From Sciscionella sediminilitoris (GTDB taxonomy: Bacteria; Actinomycetota; Actinomycetes; Mycobacteriales; Pseudonocardiaceae), in the NCBI RefSeq assembly GCF_000737195.2, contig NZ_JALM01000005.1, forward strand, positions 1 to 64,000: 64,000 nucleotides of DNA, in the 5' to 3' direction. Made by a program: the position numbers and the translations under genes. Below the pieces are notes generated by a model. The model ran no database searches and was not told the origin of the DNA. It was given only the letters and a program-made list of their open reading frames with translations. Positions 28,560 through 38,117 of the stretch are shown piece by piece (the first letter of the stretch is position 1; every line of letters starts with the position of its first letter).

Positions 28560-29962
28560 ACGGATTCCCGTCCCTGGGCGGGCAGACTCGGCCATCGGGG
28601 CACCGCCGTTGCCGGGCGGGCCGATTCGTACCAGGCGGCCAGTGCGAGCACCCCGGCGTCGTCGAAGCGCCTGCCGGACAGTTGCAGCCCGATCGGCGCG
28701 CCGTCCCCGGTGAATCCGCAGTTGAGCGAGATCGCGGGTTGCTCGGACATGTTGTACGGGCAGGTGAACGCGATGTGCTCGAGTGAGGCTTCGACGCGGT
28801 TGTCCGGGGCGGCGTGTTCGGCGGGGAACGCGGCGACCGGGGCGACGGGGGAGAGCACGTAGTCGAAGGGCTGGGTGGCGTCCACGGTGGCCCGGCGAAT
28901 GTCCATGGTGCGATTGAACGCGCGCAGGACGGCGGTACCGGGGACGTCGGCGCCGAGCCGGGACCAGTCGGCGATGAACCCGAGCACGGCGGCCTGTTGC
29001 GCACCGGTGTACCGGGAGAACTCCTCCCAGGCGCGCACCCGCCAGAACAGGGTCAGGTCGTCGAGCATGGCGCGGGTGAAGAACGGTTCCAGCGGTTCCA
29101 CGATCGCGCCCGCCTCGGCGAAGGTCTCGGCGGCTGCGGTCACCGCGCGGGTGATCTCCCCGGGCACGGCGAGCCCGCATCCGGCATCGAGCAGCAGGCC
29201 GATCCGCAGTCCGTGCGGATCCACAGCGCCGACCCGTAACGGCTCGTAGGGCAGGCTCATGTGGTCGCGGTGATCGGGCAAGGACAGCACTTCGAGCAGC
29301 CGGACGGCATCGGCGAGGGTCCGGCTGATCGGACCGGCGACCCGGCCGGGGTAGGGCGGATCGATGGGCACCCTGCCGAGGCTCGGCTTGTGCCCCACGG
29401 TCGCGGTCCATGCGGCGGGCAGCCGGATCGAGCCGCCGATATCGGTGCCCACGTGCGCCGGTCCGTAGCCCGCCGCGGCCGCCGCTGCCGCACCGGAACT
29501 GGAACCGCCGGGATTCGTGCGAATGTCCCACGGGTTTCGCGTTGTCGGGTGCACGCTGGAGATGCCCGAGGACAGCATGCCGAAGTCGGGCATGGTGGTC
29601 TTGCCGAAGATCACCGCACCGGCCTCCTTCAGCCGCGCGGCCGGGGGTGCGTCCACTGTGGACGGATGTTGTGGGCTGGCCGCGGTGCCACCGGCCATGG
29701 GCGCGCCGCGCAGTGCGATGTTGTCCTTCACGGTCGCCGGAACCCCGTCCAGCGGGCCGAGCTGTTCCCCGCGCCGCCAGCGGAGTTCGCTCTCCCGCGC
29801 CGCATCGCGCGCGGTGCCGAAATCCTCGTGGTACAGCGCGTGGATGCGCGGCTCGCTCGCCTCGGCCCGTTCGCGTACCGCCTCGAGCGCTTCGACGGGG
29901 GAGAGTTCCCCGCCGGAATAGGCGTTGTGCAGTCCTTCGATGCTCAGATCCGCCGGGTGCAT
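28547..29962 (-). CDS. Amidase of the amidase-signature family
   Basis: A 471-aa hydrolase with the Ser-cisSer-Lys triad: lysine in ATVKDNIAL, the signature NPGGSSSGAAAA, and the nucleophilic serine in GTDIGGSIRLPAA. It cleaves carboxamides; the substrate is unknown. ATG 29962 is chosen because it starts just 1 nt after the SDR stop; the longer reading from 30037 lies inside the SDR gene. It is the last gene of the DUF3311-symporter-SDR-amidase operon, which suggests uptake and breakdown of an amide compound. Confidence 0.85.
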   Translation of the reverse strand: MHPADLSIEGLHNAYSGGELSPVEALEAVRERAEASEPRIHALYHEDFGTARDAARESELRWRRGEQLGPLDGVPATVKDNIALRGAPMAGGTAASPQHPSTVDAPPAARLKEAGAVIFGKTTMPDFGMLSSGISSVHPTTRNPWDIRTNPGGSSSGAAAAAAAGYGPAHVGTDIGGSIRLPAAWTATVGHKPSLGRVPIDPPYPGRVAGPISRTLADAVRLLEVLSLPDHRDHMSLPYEPLRVGAVDPHGLRIGLLLDAGCGLAVPGEITRAVTAAAETFAEAGAIVEPLEPFFTRAMLDDLTLFWRVRAWEEFSRYTGAQQAAVLGFIADWSRLGADVPGTAVLRAFNRTMDIRRATVDATQPFDYVLSPVAPVAAFPAEHAAPDNRVEASLEHIAFTCPYNMSEQPAISLNCGFTGDGAPIGLQLSGRRFDDAGVLALAAWYESARPATAVPRWPSLPAQGRESVQNS

Positions 29963-29963
29963 G

Positions 29964-30734
29964 TCAGAGCCTCGGCTCGAACCGGCCGTCGATGGCGGTC
30001 CACCCACCCTCGACGTAGTGCAGCCCGCCGGTGACATAGGAACCGGCGTCCGAGGCGAGATAGAGCACGGTGCCCACGATCTCCTCCGGTTTTCCCCAGC
30101 GCCGCAACGCGGTCTTGTCCGCGTACGCGGAATACCACTCCGGATCGTCCTTGATCTGTTCGGTGAGCGGGGTTTCGAACGGTCCCGGGGCGACGGCGTT
30201 CACCCGCACCCCGCCCGGCCCGAATTCCGCCGCCGCGGCCCTGGCCAGCTGCGCGACCCCGGCCTTGGTCGCCGCGTACACACCCTGGCCCGGTTCGACG
30301 AACTGCGCGCGGAAGCTGGAGAACACGATGATGCTGCCCCTTCCGCGTTCGTGCATCCGTGTGCCGAATTCGCGGATCAGCCGGAAAGTGCCGCGCAGAT
30401 TGACATCGATGACCCGGTCGAACTCCTCGTCCGTGGTGTCGGCGAGCCGCTTGCGCACATTGATTCCCGGTGTCACGACAAGGATTTCGGCTTCGGCCTC
30501 GGCTTCCGCGGCCCGGGCGATGTCCTCGGCCGAACCCACATCGAGCGACCGGGCACGGGCCCCGAGCTCGGTGGCCGTGCTTTCCGCCCCGGCAAGGTCC
30601 TTGTCCGCGATCACGACCTCGGCACCGTGGGCGGCGAGCCCGGCAGCGCTCGCGCGCCCGAGCCCGCTTGCGCCACCGACCACTACGGCCAGCCTTCCGT
30701 CCACAGTGAACAGACGACTCAGATCCGTTGCCAT
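29964..30734 (-). CDS. Short-chain dehydrogenase/reductase
   Basis: 256 aa. The NAD(P)-binding motif is VVGGASGLGRA, the catalytic serine lies in VFSSFRA, and YAATK holds the catalytic Tyr and Lys. The C-terminal GGLHYVEGGWTAIDG is the usual closing motif. Its substrate is probably linked to the symporter and amidase it is encoded with. ATG 30734 is 13 nt downstream of the symporter stop. Confidence 0.87.
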   Translation of the reverse strand: MATDLSRLFTVDGRLAVVVGGASGLGRASAAGLAAHGAEVVIADKDLAGAESTATELGARARSLDVGSAEDIARAAEAEAEAEILVVTPGINVRKRLADTTDEEFDRVIDVNLRGTFRLIREFGTRMHERGRGSIIVFSSFRAQFVEPGQGVYAATKAGVAQLARAAAAEFGPGGVRVNAVAPGPFETPLTEQIKDDPEWYSAYADKTALRRWGKPEEIVGTVLYLASDAGSYVTGGLHYVEGGWTAIDGRFEPRL

Positions 30735-30747
30735 GCCTGCCTCCTTG

Positions 30748-32211
30748 TCACTGTTTCAAGGTCACGGTCTCCGGTTGGGCGAGCAGTTCGGGCGGGGTGT
30801 TCGCGGGCCGGATCGCGGTCACCGCGAGCACCACGAGCAGGTTCGCGGCCAGGCCGAGCAGTCCGGCATTGATCCCGGCGATCGGGTCGTTCCCGGTGAA
30901 CACGAGCACGCAGGTGAACACGACTCCGACGGTGAGCCCGGAAACCGCTGCGGCGGCGGACATCCGGCGCCACAGCAGGGCGAGCAGCACCGCGGGAAGC
31001 AATTGCGCGAGCCCTTCGTAGGACACGACGGACAGCCGCACGAGCGCATTCGGCCAGATGTAGGTGAGCAGCAGCGCGATGGCTCCGGCGAGGAAAGCGA
31101 CCAGCTGGGCGAGCGGGCGCTGCCGGTTCGCGGTCCTCGGGTGTGCGCCGAGAATCGAGCGGCCCCACATGGTCCCGATCACCAGCATGAACACCGCCAT
31201 CGGCACGATCGCGGAGAGTGTTCCGGCCACCCCGAGCAGGCCGAGTAGCCAGGAGGGCAGCACATCGGCGGCCATCCGGAACAGTGACAGGTCGGAGTTG
31301 CCCAGTCCGGGAACGGCGAGGCTGGCGGCGAAGCCGAGCAGGATCGGGATGAACAGCAGTATCTGGTAGAACGGCATGAAGATGGCATTGCGCCGGACCA
31401 CCTGCGGGTTCGCCGCGGCAAGCGAACCGGCGACGGTGGTCGGGAAGATCGCGATCACCACGCCGTTGAGCACGCTGGTGGAGACGAACCAGCCGATGCC
31501 GAGGCCGGTGTCTCCGTGTCCGGGCAGGGTCAGCCACTGCGCCCGGTGTTCGGTGATCTTGGCGAACATCTGCCCGTAGCCGTCGAAGAAGTGCAGCGGC
31601 ACGATCACGAAGATCACCACCATCAGCACGACCACGAGCAGGTCCTTGAGCACCGAGACCCATGCGCTGCCACGGAGTCCGCTCACTACGAGGAATGCCT
31701 CGGTGATCAGGAAAGCGAGGAAGTAGGCGAGTCCGAGCCCGATCGCGCCGTAGCTGACCTCGGCGACGACCACGCCCATCCCGGTGATCTGCACCTGAAT
31801 GTAGGGAAGGAGGAAAACCGTTGCCAGCACGGCGATTCCGGCGCCGAGCGCGGGGCTGGCGAAGCGGTGCGCCACGATATCGCTGATGTTGTGCAGCCCG
31901 TGGCGATGCGCGTAGGTCCACAACAGCGGTCCCACGACGTAGCCGACCGCGAACCCGATCGCCAGATAGGCCACCAGGTAGAAGATCGGGACACCCTTGT
32001 CGTAACTCCAGCCCGCGGCGCCGAGGAAACTGAAACTCGTATACGTCTCCCCGGCCATCAGCACCCAGACGAACACGGTGCCGAAGCTGCGCCCGCCGAC
32101 CGACCACTCGGTGAGTGCCTTCCGGTCCCGCCCGCGCGCCGAGTACAGACCGAGCGCGACCGCGAGAACCAGGAAGGCGGCGAGGATCCCGATCGAGACC
32201 GCGGCGTTCAC
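30748..32211 (-). CDS. Sodium:solute symporter (SSS family, monocarboxylate/pantothenate type)
   Basis: A 487-aa membrane carrier with about 13 helices. Family features: EWSVGGRSFGTVFVWVLMAGETYTSFSFLG near the N-terminus and the YIQVQITGMGVVVAEVSYGA region. GTG 32211 overlaps the DUF3311 stop by 4 nt, giving the DUF3311-SSS pair common in actinobacteria. The best guess is uptake of a monocarboxylate-like compound handled by the following SDR and amidase. Confidence 0.85.
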   Translation of the reverse strand: MNAAVSIGILAAFLVLAVALGLYSARGRDRKALTEWSVGGRSFGTVFVWVLMAGETYTSFSFLGAAGWSYDKGVPIFYLVAYLAIGFAVGYVVGPLLWTYAHRHGLHNISDIVAHRFASPALGAGIAVLATVFLLPYIQVQITGMGVVVAEVSYGAIGLGLAYFLAFLITEAFLVVSGLRGSAWVSVLKDLLVVVLMVVIFVIVPLHFFDGYGQMFAKITEHRAQWLTLPGHGDTGLGIGWFVSTSVLNGVVIAIFPTTVAGSLAAANPQVVRRNAIFMPFYQILLFIPILLGFAASLAVPGLGNSDLSLFRMAADVLPSWLLGLLGVAGTLSAIVPMAVFMLVIGTMWGRSILGAHPRTANRQRPLAQLVAFLAGAIALLLTYIWPNALVRLSVVSYEGLAQLLPAVLLALLWRRMSAAAAVSGLTVGVVFTCVLVFTGNDPIAGINAGLLGLAANLLVVLAVTAIRPANTPPELLAQPETVTLKQ

Positions 32212-32423
32212 GGGCGCTGCTTCCGGTTCGCCCGCCATACCGGATCGCCGCGCGCGGCCAGCCAGATGAACAGCGGCGTGGCCACGGTCGAGAGCAGCAT
32301 CCAGAACATCAGGAACGGCATGCCGAGCACCAGCGGATGGATCCGGTTCACGAACGGCAGCGCGCCGAGGTAGAGCACCGCGGGACCGAGCAGCCACCAC
32401 AGTGAGGCCCTGCCGCGAAACAC
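32208..32423 (-). CDS. DUF3311 small membrane protein, symporter partner
   Basis: 71 aa with two helices: LWWLLGPAVLYLGALPFV and VLGMPFLMFWMLLSTVATPLFIWLA. Such proteins are encoded before SSS carriers and are thought to be accessory subunits. GTG 32423 is 8 nt after AGGAGG (complement of 32432-32437); GTG 32432 would overlap that site. A minus-strand promoter candidate is TTGACC (complement of 32502-32507) with CACGAT 17 bp on. The GntR operator lies in its leader. Confidence 0.75.
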   Translation of the reverse strand: MFRGRASLWWLLGPAVLYLGALPFVNRIHPLVLGMPFLMFWMLLSTVATPLFIWLAARGDPVWRANRKQRP

Positions 32424-32448
32424 AGCGGTCACCTCCTCGCTCTGGTCT

Positions 32449-32463
32449 GCTGGTCCGACCAGC
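32449..32463. promoter_or_regulatory. GntR/FadR-type operator between divergent genes
   Basis: GCTGGTCCGACCAGC holds a perfect TGGTC-N-GACCA palindrome, a form typical of FadR-subfamily GntR sites, with a further TCTGGTC half-site at 32441-32447. It occupies the -35 region of the gntR promoter and the leader of the DUF3311 operon. Confidence 0.65.
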
Positions 32464-32489
32464 TCGGTGTCGACAGGTATCGTGGCACC

Positions 32490-33269
32490 GTGGGTGAACG
32501 CGGTCAAGGGGCCCGATTCGCGCCGATCGAGCGCAGGCGCGCCTATGAGCAGGTGGTCGAGCGCATCGAACAGGCGGTGTTCTCTGGTGCGCTCACGCCC
32601 GGGGACCGGCTGCCGAGCGAACGGGAGCTGATGGGCCAGTTCGCGGTGAGCCGGTCCACCGTGCGCGAGGCGCTTCGCGTGCTGGAGAGCAACGGAATGG
32701 TGCGCTCGAGCCCGCGCGATCCGCGGGGGCCGGTGATCCTGCCGTTCGCCCCTGCGCATTTGCACAAGTCCGTGACCCGGCTGGCCTCGGTGACCGAGCT
32801 GAGCCTCGCCGAACTGCTGCAGTTCCGCATGATGCTCGAGGGCTCGGCCGGTTTCCTCGCGGCGCACCGGCTCGCGACCGGACAGGCGGACGCCGAACAG
32901 CTGGCCGAGATCGAGGCCGCGATGGACGATATGCGCGCGGCGCAGCAGCGGATCGAGTTCGGGCGCGCCGATCTCGCCTTTCACGACGCGGTCGCGCGCG
33001 CCAGCGGGAACTCACTGATCCAGGTGTGCACGCATGCCGTGCACACGGTGGTGCTCGGAATCATCGAGGACAAGCTCGACAAGGCCGAGGACTACGCGCG
33101 GATCGCCGAACGCACCCTCGGACATCACGAGCAGTTGATCGAGGCGATCCGCTCCGGTCAGGGCGGCGCGGCGAGCCGGATCGCGCGCGCCAGCCTCTGC
33201 GACTACTACGCCGAATACCTGCCGGAGTCCGAGCAGGAGCTGCTGCGGAGCTTCGCGCAGGGCAGTTGA
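32490..33269 (+). CDS. GntR-family regulator, FadR/VanR subfamily
   Basis: 259 aa. The winged-helix N-terminus contains GDRLPSERELMGQFAVSRSTVREALRVLE, and the C-terminal all-helical FCD domain has metal-ligand histidines (FHDAVARASGN, HHEQLIEAI). It probably senses the substrate of the divergent symporter operon. GTG 32490 lies 6 nt after TATCGT (32478-32483), a leaderless layout. It converges with the LCP gene, 4 nt apart. Confidence 0.88.
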   Translation: MGERGQGARFAPIERRRAYEQVVERIEQAVFSGALTPGDRLPSERELMGQFAVSRSTVREALRVLESNGMVRSSPRDPRGPVILPFAPAHLHKSVTRLASVTELSLAELLQFRMMLEGSAGFLAAHRLATGQADAEQLAEIEAAMDDMRAAQQRIEFGRADLAFHDAVARASGNSLIQVCTHAVHTVVLGIIEDKLDKAEDYARIAERTLGHHEQLIEAIRSGQGGAASRIARASLCDYYAEYLPESEQELLRSFAQGS

Positions 33270-33273
33270 TCCG

Positions 33274-34755
33274 CTATTTCACGCAGGGCACGCCACCGCC
33301 GTTGAGCGAATCCGCGGAATCGGCCGCCGAACCACCGGAATCGTTCGACTTGCCCTTCGCCGGTGCACCGTCATCGGCCTGCAGACCGCTCGGGATCTGG
33401 AACGCGGTGCCGAGCACGGCGCGCAGCTGGCCCGCGGGCACGCTCGAATCCTGTTTGGTCTTCGCCCCGCCGAGGGTGTCGGCGAGCTGCTCGGCCGCAT
33501 CGGACTGGCCGGACGGGTATTCCACGACCGTGCTGGTGTGCTTGCTCGTGGAGTTGGTCGCGTCCCCGCGCTGATACCCCTTCGTGCTGAGCGCTTGCCC
33601 GATCGTCGCGGCGAGCCCGGTGCGCCCGTTGGCGTTGACCACATCCACGCTCGGCTTGGGGGCCGGGGCCTGCTGTTTCTGTTGCGGTTCGGTCGGTTCC
33701 GGCGGCTTCGGGCTGAGCAGTTCCTTGGTCATCGCCTGGATCTTGTCCTGGTCGACGAAGTTGACCGCGTCCCCGTTCGGGGCTTTGCCGAAGTGGTCGA
33801 TGGGCAGCGTGACGAACTTGATCTTGCCGCTGCTGAGGTTGGTCGCCTGGCTCGCGAGGCTGGCCAGGTCCAGGCCCGAGTCGATGGCGATGTTCTGCTT
33901 GGCCACGTTGATCAGGCCCTGCAGCTTCGACGGGTTGGTCATCGTGCCCGACTGGTTGAGCTGGTGCGAGAGCGAGGAGATGAACGCCTGCTGGCGCCGC
34001 TCCCGGTCCAGATCGGTGAAGTTCAGCGAGGGATGCACATTGTCGCGGCGCTGCCGGACGAAGGCCACGGCCTGCTTGGCGTTGATCTGCTGCACGCCCT
34101 TGCGGAAGTCGGCGCCGGAGTAGCTGTCCTGGGTCGGCTGCTTCACGCACACCGTGATCGGCTGCACGACCTGCGCCACCTGGAAGAACGAGGCCAGGGT
34201 CACTTCCACGAAGTGGTCGACCGGAACCCCGCCGAGGAACTGGCGCACCGTGTCGATCTCCGCCTTGCGGCCGGCGTCCCTGCTGCGCTGTTCCAGGTCG
34301 GCCTTGTCGGTGACCCCCTGCTTGACCAGTTTCTTGTGTTCCTGGTCGAAGGCGAGCCCGTAGGCCTGCTTGATCTTGCCGGAGCACTGCTCGTCCGGGC
34401 AGCCGGGGAACTTCACGTAGTCATCGCGGGGAATCGAGATCGAGGTCGCCTGGCTCCCGTCGGCGGGCACGTGCAGCAGCATCAGCACGTTCGAGTTGTA
34501 CCCGCCGTTGTCCTGGTCGCCCGCGTGCAGCGCGGCGTACATGCTCTTCGGCAGCGGGTTGCCCTGCTCGTCCAGCCTGCTGTCCAGGCCCATGAGCAGG
34601 ATGTTCATGTCCCCGTCCAGTGAGGTCTGCTCGCCGCTGAGCGCACCGGACCGGTTGAGTCCCTGCAGCTGGGCCCACGCGTATCCGGTGACCGCGAGTA
34701 CCACAACCGAGAGCACGATCACGGCCGTCCGCGTCGCCAGCACAGCTCGACGCAC
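33274..34755 (-). CDS. LytR-CpsA-Psr (LCP) protein with LytR_C domain
   Basis: A 493-aa cell-envelope protein. One N-terminal membrane helix (AVIVLSVVVLAVTGYAW) is followed by the extracellular LCP domain: ILLMGLDSR, SISIPRDDYV and VAFVRQRRDN, with conserved Arg and Asp residues that bind polyprenyl pyrophosphate. After a P/Q-rich linker, a LytR_C domain follows (VDVVNANGRTGLAATIG). LCP enzymes attach glycopolymers to peptidoglycan. It is a second paralog beside the Lcp1-type gene near 60 kb. Confidence 0.88.
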   Translation of the reverse strand: MRRAVLATRTAVIVLSVVVLAVTGYAWAQLQGLNRSGALSGEQTSLDGDMNILLMGLDSRLDEQGNPLPKSMYAALHAGDQDNGGYNSNVLMLLHVPADGSQATSISIPRDDYVKFPGCPDEQCSGKIKQAYGLAFDQEHKKLVKQGVTDKADLEQRSRDAGRKAEIDTVRQFLGGVPVDHFVEVTLASFFQVAQVVQPITVCVKQPTQDSYSGADFRKGVQQINAKQAVAFVRQRRDNVHPSLNFTDLDRERRQQAFISSLSHQLNQSGTMTNPSKLQGLINVAKQNIAIDSGLDLASLASQATNLSSGKIKFVTLPIDHFGKAPNGDAVNFVDQDKIQAMTKELLSPKPPEPTEPQQKQQAPAPKPSVDVVNANGRTGLAATIGQALSTKGYQRGDATNSTSKHTSTVVEYPSGQSDAAEQLADTLGGAKTKQDSSVPAGQLRAVLGTAFQIPSGLQADDGAPAKGKSNDSGGSAADSADSLNGGGVPCVK

Positions 34756-34881
34756 CCCGAAACCTCCTCATCGCATGCTTCCCCGCCACTTGAAAGACGT
34801 GTAAGGGTGCATCCGGGTTGCCAAAATAGAACGATGACTGTAATCGCGGCGTGACATGAGCCTTCGCTCGCCCCGCTGGTA

Positions 34882-34923
34882 CCGAGTTTTCTCTGCAGAG
34901 AAAGTTCTGCAGAGAAAACTCGG
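34882..34923. terminator. Long perfect inverted repeat downstream of pduO
   Basis: 18-bp arms (34882-34899 and 34906-34923), starting CCGAGTTTTC and ending GAAAACTCGG, surround a GAAAGT loop. It lies 5 nt past the pduO stop and upstream of the LCP gene, so it is probably the pduO terminator. Each arm itself contains TCTCTGCAGA. The rest of 34756-34928 shows no gene. Confidence 0.8.
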
Positions 34924-34928
34924 CGAAC

Positions 34929-35504
34929 TCATCCGCGCTCGCCGCCCGGCTTCCAGAGCACGTCCCCGCCCGGGTTCGCCATCCGGCAGAAGATGAACAG
35001 CAGATCGGAAAGGCGGTTCAGGTACTTGGCGGTCAGCACGTTGGTGCGCTCCGGGTCGGCGTCGAGCACCGCCCAGGCGCTGCGCTCGGCACGGCGGGTG
35101 ACGGTGCGCGCGACGTGCAACAGGGCCGCGGCCGGGGTACCACCGGGCAGGATGAACGAGTCCAGCTTGCCGAGCTCCGGGTTGAACTCATCGCACCACG
35201 CTTCGAGGCGGTCGATGTACTCCTCGGTCACCCGTAGCCGGGAGACGCCGCTCTCCTCGATGATCGGGGCGGAGAGATCCGCGCCGAGATCGAACATGTC
35301 GTTCTGGATGTAGCGCAGTACCGCGGCGATGCGTTCCTCCGGCGCGCCGAGGCTGAGCACCACGCCGATCGCGGCGTTCGCCTCCTCGGTGTCGGCGTAG
35401 GCGGCAAGCCGTACGTCGGTTTTCGGCACCCGGGAGAAGTCACCGAGCCCGCTGGTACCGTCGTCGCCGGTTCGCGTATAAATCTTGGTCAGGTGTACGG
35501 CCAT
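34929..35504 (-). CDS. PduO-type cob(I)alamin adenosyltransferase
   Basis: 191 aa. Transfers the adenosyl group of ATP to cob(I)alamin, producing the coenzyme needed by the MeaA-type mutase at 41.4 kb. Motifs: [16 protein letters not shown] (ATP binding), [27 protein letters not shown], and [16 protein letters not shown] 35504. It is divergent from murA, as in mycobacteria. Confidence 0.93.
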   Translation of the reverse strand: MAVHLTKIYTRTGDDGTSGLGDFSRVPKTDVRLAAYADTEEANAAIGVVLSLGAPEERIAAVLRYIQNDMFDLGADLSAPIIEESGVSRLRVTEEYIDRLEAWCDEFNPELGKLDSFILPGGTPAAALLHVARTVTRRAERSAWAVLDADPERTNVLTAKYLNRLSDLLFIFCRMANPGGDVLWKPGGERG

Positions 35505-35578
35505 GCCGTCAACCTTACGGTCGCGTCACGCGTCTCACCAATGGTCGGGATTTGCCAGGAACAGGAGCGACGGACATC

Positions 35579-36835
35579 GTGAGTGAACATTTCCGGGTAC
35601 GTGGCGGCGCCCGGCTGCGGGGTGCGGTCGATGTGGTCGGTGCGAAGAACAGCGTGCTGAAACTCATGGCGGCCGCGCTGCTCGCCGAGGGAACGACGAC
35701 GCTGACCAACTGCCCGGAAATCCTCGACGTGCCCTACATGGCCGATGTGTTGCGCAGTCTCGGCTGCACGGTGGACATCGACGGGGGCACCATCGCGATC
35801 ACCACCCCGACCGAACTCTCGCATCGCCCGGACGCCGAATCCATGCGCAAACTCCGCGCCTCGGTGTGCGTGCTCGGCCCGCTCGTCGGCCGTTGCAAGC
35901 GCGCGGTCGTCGCGCTGCCCGGTGGGGACGCCATCGGTTCGCGCCCGCTGGACATGCACCAGAGCGGGTTGCGCCAGCTCGGCGCGCACAGCGATATCGA
36001 GCACGGTTGCGTCGTCGCCGAGGCGGAGAACCTGCACGGCGCCCAGATCTGGCTGGATTTCCCGAGCATGGGCGCCACGGAGAACATCCTCATGGCCGCG
36101 GTGCTCGCCGAAGGCACCACGGTGATCGACAATGCCGCGCGGGAACCCGAGATCAGCGATCTGTGCACGCTGCTGACCCAGATGGGCGCGAAGATCGAGG
36201 GCGCGGGCACCTCCACGCTCACCGTGCACGGCGTCGAAGCGCTCGTTCCGGCCGAACACGAGGTCATCGGCGACCGTATCGTCGGTGCCACCTGGGCCTT
36301 CGCCGCGGCGACCACCCGGGGGGACATCACCGTGCGCGGGGTGGACCCGCATCACCTCGACCTGGTGCTGGAGAAACTGCGCCTCGCGGGTGCCGAGGTC
36401 ACCTTCGGGGAGCGGGAATTCCGGGTCGTGCAGCCGGAACGGCCCAAGGCGGTCGACTTCGTCACGCTGCCCTATCCCGGATTCGCCACCGACCTGCAGC
36501 CCTTCGCGATCACGCTCGCCGCGGTTGCCGAGGGCACCTCGATGATCACCGAGAACCTCTTCGAATCCCGGTTCCGGTTCATCGAGGAGATGATGCGGCT
36601 CGGCGCCGATGCGCGCACCGATGGGCATCACGCCGTCATCCGCGGCATCGGGCAACTGTCCAGCGCGCCCGTCTGGGCCTCCGACATCCGCGCGGGAGTC
36701 GGGCTCGTGCTCGCCGGGCTCTGCGCCGACGGGGACACCGAGGTGTGGGACGTGTTCCACATCGACCGCGGGTACCCGAAATTCGTGGAGAACATGACCG
36801 CGCTCGGTGCGGATGTCGCGCGGGTGACGGACTAG
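35579..36835 (+). CDS. murA: UDP-N-acetylglucosamine 1-carboxyvinyltransferase
   Basis: 418 aa. Adds enolpyruvate to UDP-GlcNAc, the first committed step of peptidoglycan synthesis. Motifs: [18 protein letters not shown] and [14 protein letters not shown]. The residue equal to Cys115 of E. coli is Asp117, the substitution behind natural fosfomycin resistance in mycobacteria. I chose GTG 35579 (SEHFRVRGG start) with CAGGAG upstream; a TTG at 35552 would add 9 residues. Confidence 0.94.
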   Translation: MSEHFRVRGGARLRGAVDVVGAKNSVLKLMAAALLAEGTTTLTNCPEILDVPYMADVLRSLGCTVDIDGGTIAITTPTELSHRPDAESMRKLRASVCVLGPLVGRCKRAVVALPGGDAIGSRPLDMHQSGLRQLGAHSDIEHGCVVAEAENLHGAQIWLDFPSMGATENILMAAVLAEGTTVIDNAAREPEISDLCTLLTQMGAKIEGAGTSTLTVHGVEALVPAEHEVIGDRIVGATWAFAAATTRGDITVRGVDPHHLDLVLEKLRLAGAEVTFGEREFRVVQPERPKAVDFVTLPYPGFATDLQPFAITLAAVAEGTSMITENLFESRFRFIEEMMRLGADARTDGHHAVIRGIGQLSSAPVWASDIRAGVGLVLAGLCADGDTEVWDVFHIDRGYPKFVENMTALGADVARVTD

Positions 36836-36845
36836 CCCGTCTCGG

Positions 36846-38117
36846 TCAACGGGGAATGATGGCGGTGAACTGCGCGCCACCGAGATCCGCCTCGGCGGCC
36901 GGGGATTCGGCGCGCAGCGTGCCACCGTGCGCCTCGGCGATCTCCCGCGCGATGGCCAGTCCGAGTCCGGTGCCGCCCGCCTCGGTGTTGCGCGCCGTGT
37001 CCAGCCGGGCGAACCGTTCGAAGATGCGTTCCCGCTGATCCTCCGGGATTCCGGGACCGTCGTCGAGCACGTCCAGCCGTACGTCGTGCTCCGAGGCCGC
37101 CACCCGGACCCGCACGGTGCTCGCGGCGTGCGCGCGGGCATTGTCGAGCAGGTTCGCCAGTAGCCGGGCGAGATGCCGGGGGTGCCCCTCGAGCACCGCA
37201 TCGTCGGCCGCTTCGAACCGCCAGTCGAGGCCGCTCTCCGGTTGTGCGCCGATCGCGTCCGCGGCGATCACGGCGAGGTCCACCGGTTCCGGGCTCATCG
37301 GTGAGGAATCGATCCGCGCGAGGATGAGCAGGTCCGCGCTGAGCCGTTCCAGCCGGTCCAGGTCTTCGAGCGCGCCATCGGCAACGTCCGGCCAGTGCAC
37401 CAGTTCCGGATGGGCCTGCGCCACCTCGAGCGGGGTGCGCATGGTGGCAAGCGGACTGCGCAGCTCGTGCGAGGCGTCCGCGATGAACCGCTGCTGGCGC
37501 CGCACGGACCGGTCCAGGCGCTCGAGGGTTTCGTTGAGGGTCTCGGCGAGTCTGGTGATCTCGTCCCGTCCCGAGGGCACCGGCATCCTCGCGGACAGTT
37601 CGTGTGCCGAGAGCCGCGCGAACTCGTGCCGGATCGCCTCGACCGGCCGCAGTGCCCTGCCGGTTCCGAACCAGGTGAGCGCGCCGACCAGCACGAGCAG
37701 GATCGGACCGCCGATCAGCAGCGCCCCGGTCGCCGCGCTCGTCGCCTGGGCGACGGGTTCGGTCGAAGCACTGGCCACCACGGTTTTCACGCCTTCCCCG
37801 GTCGGTACCGCCGTGCTGGCCACCTTCGTATCGCTGCGCTTGACCGCGCGAACGGGTCCGGCACGCTGCAGCTCGGCGGCCGGTTTCCCCGGGACGACCC
37901 GTACGTCGACCGCATCGGTGCGGACCGGAAGGGTTCTGCCGTACTGCAAGGCTTCCGCGGATTTGGCCAGCTGCAGGTGCACCGAGGAGTCGAGCTCGGT
38001 GGACAGCCGGTTGTGCATGTAGCCGATCAGCAGCCAGCCGACCGCGGCGAGGGCGGCGGCGACCACGGTCGTGGCTACCGCGGTGGTACGGGCCCGGACC
38101 GAGAGCCTGCTACGCAT
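36846..38117 (-). CDS. Sensor histidine kinase
   Basis: A 423-aa membrane kinase with two helices around an extracellular domain of about 100 residues, then HAMP (TGRALRPVEAIRHEF). The HisKA phospho-acceptor is H217 in ADASHELRSPL. The HATPase domain has N, G1 and G2 boxes (NLLDNARAHA, DDGPGIP, GTGLGLAI). It overlaps the end of the response-regulator gene by 8 nt, forming one operon. The signal is unknown. Confidence 0.92.
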   Translation of the reverse strand: MRSRLSVRARTTAVATTVVAAALAAVGWLLIGYMHNRLSTELDSSVHLQLAKSAEALQYGRTLPVRTDAVDVRVVPGKPAAELQRAGPVRAVKRSDTKVASTAVPTGEGVKTVVASASTEPVAQATSAATGALLIGGPILLVLVGALTWFGTGRALRPVEAIRHEFARLSAHELSARMPVPSGRDEITRLAETLNETLERLDRSVRRQQRFIADASHELRSPLATMRTPLEVAQAHPELVHWPDVADGALEDLDRLERLSADLLILARIDSSPMSPEPVDLAVIAADAIGAQPESGLDWRFEAADDAVLEGHPRHLARLLANLLDNARAHAASTVRVRVAASEHDVRLDVLDDGPGIPEDQRERIFERFARLDTARNTEAGGTGLGLAIAREIAEAHGGTLRAESPAAEADLGGAQFTAIIPR

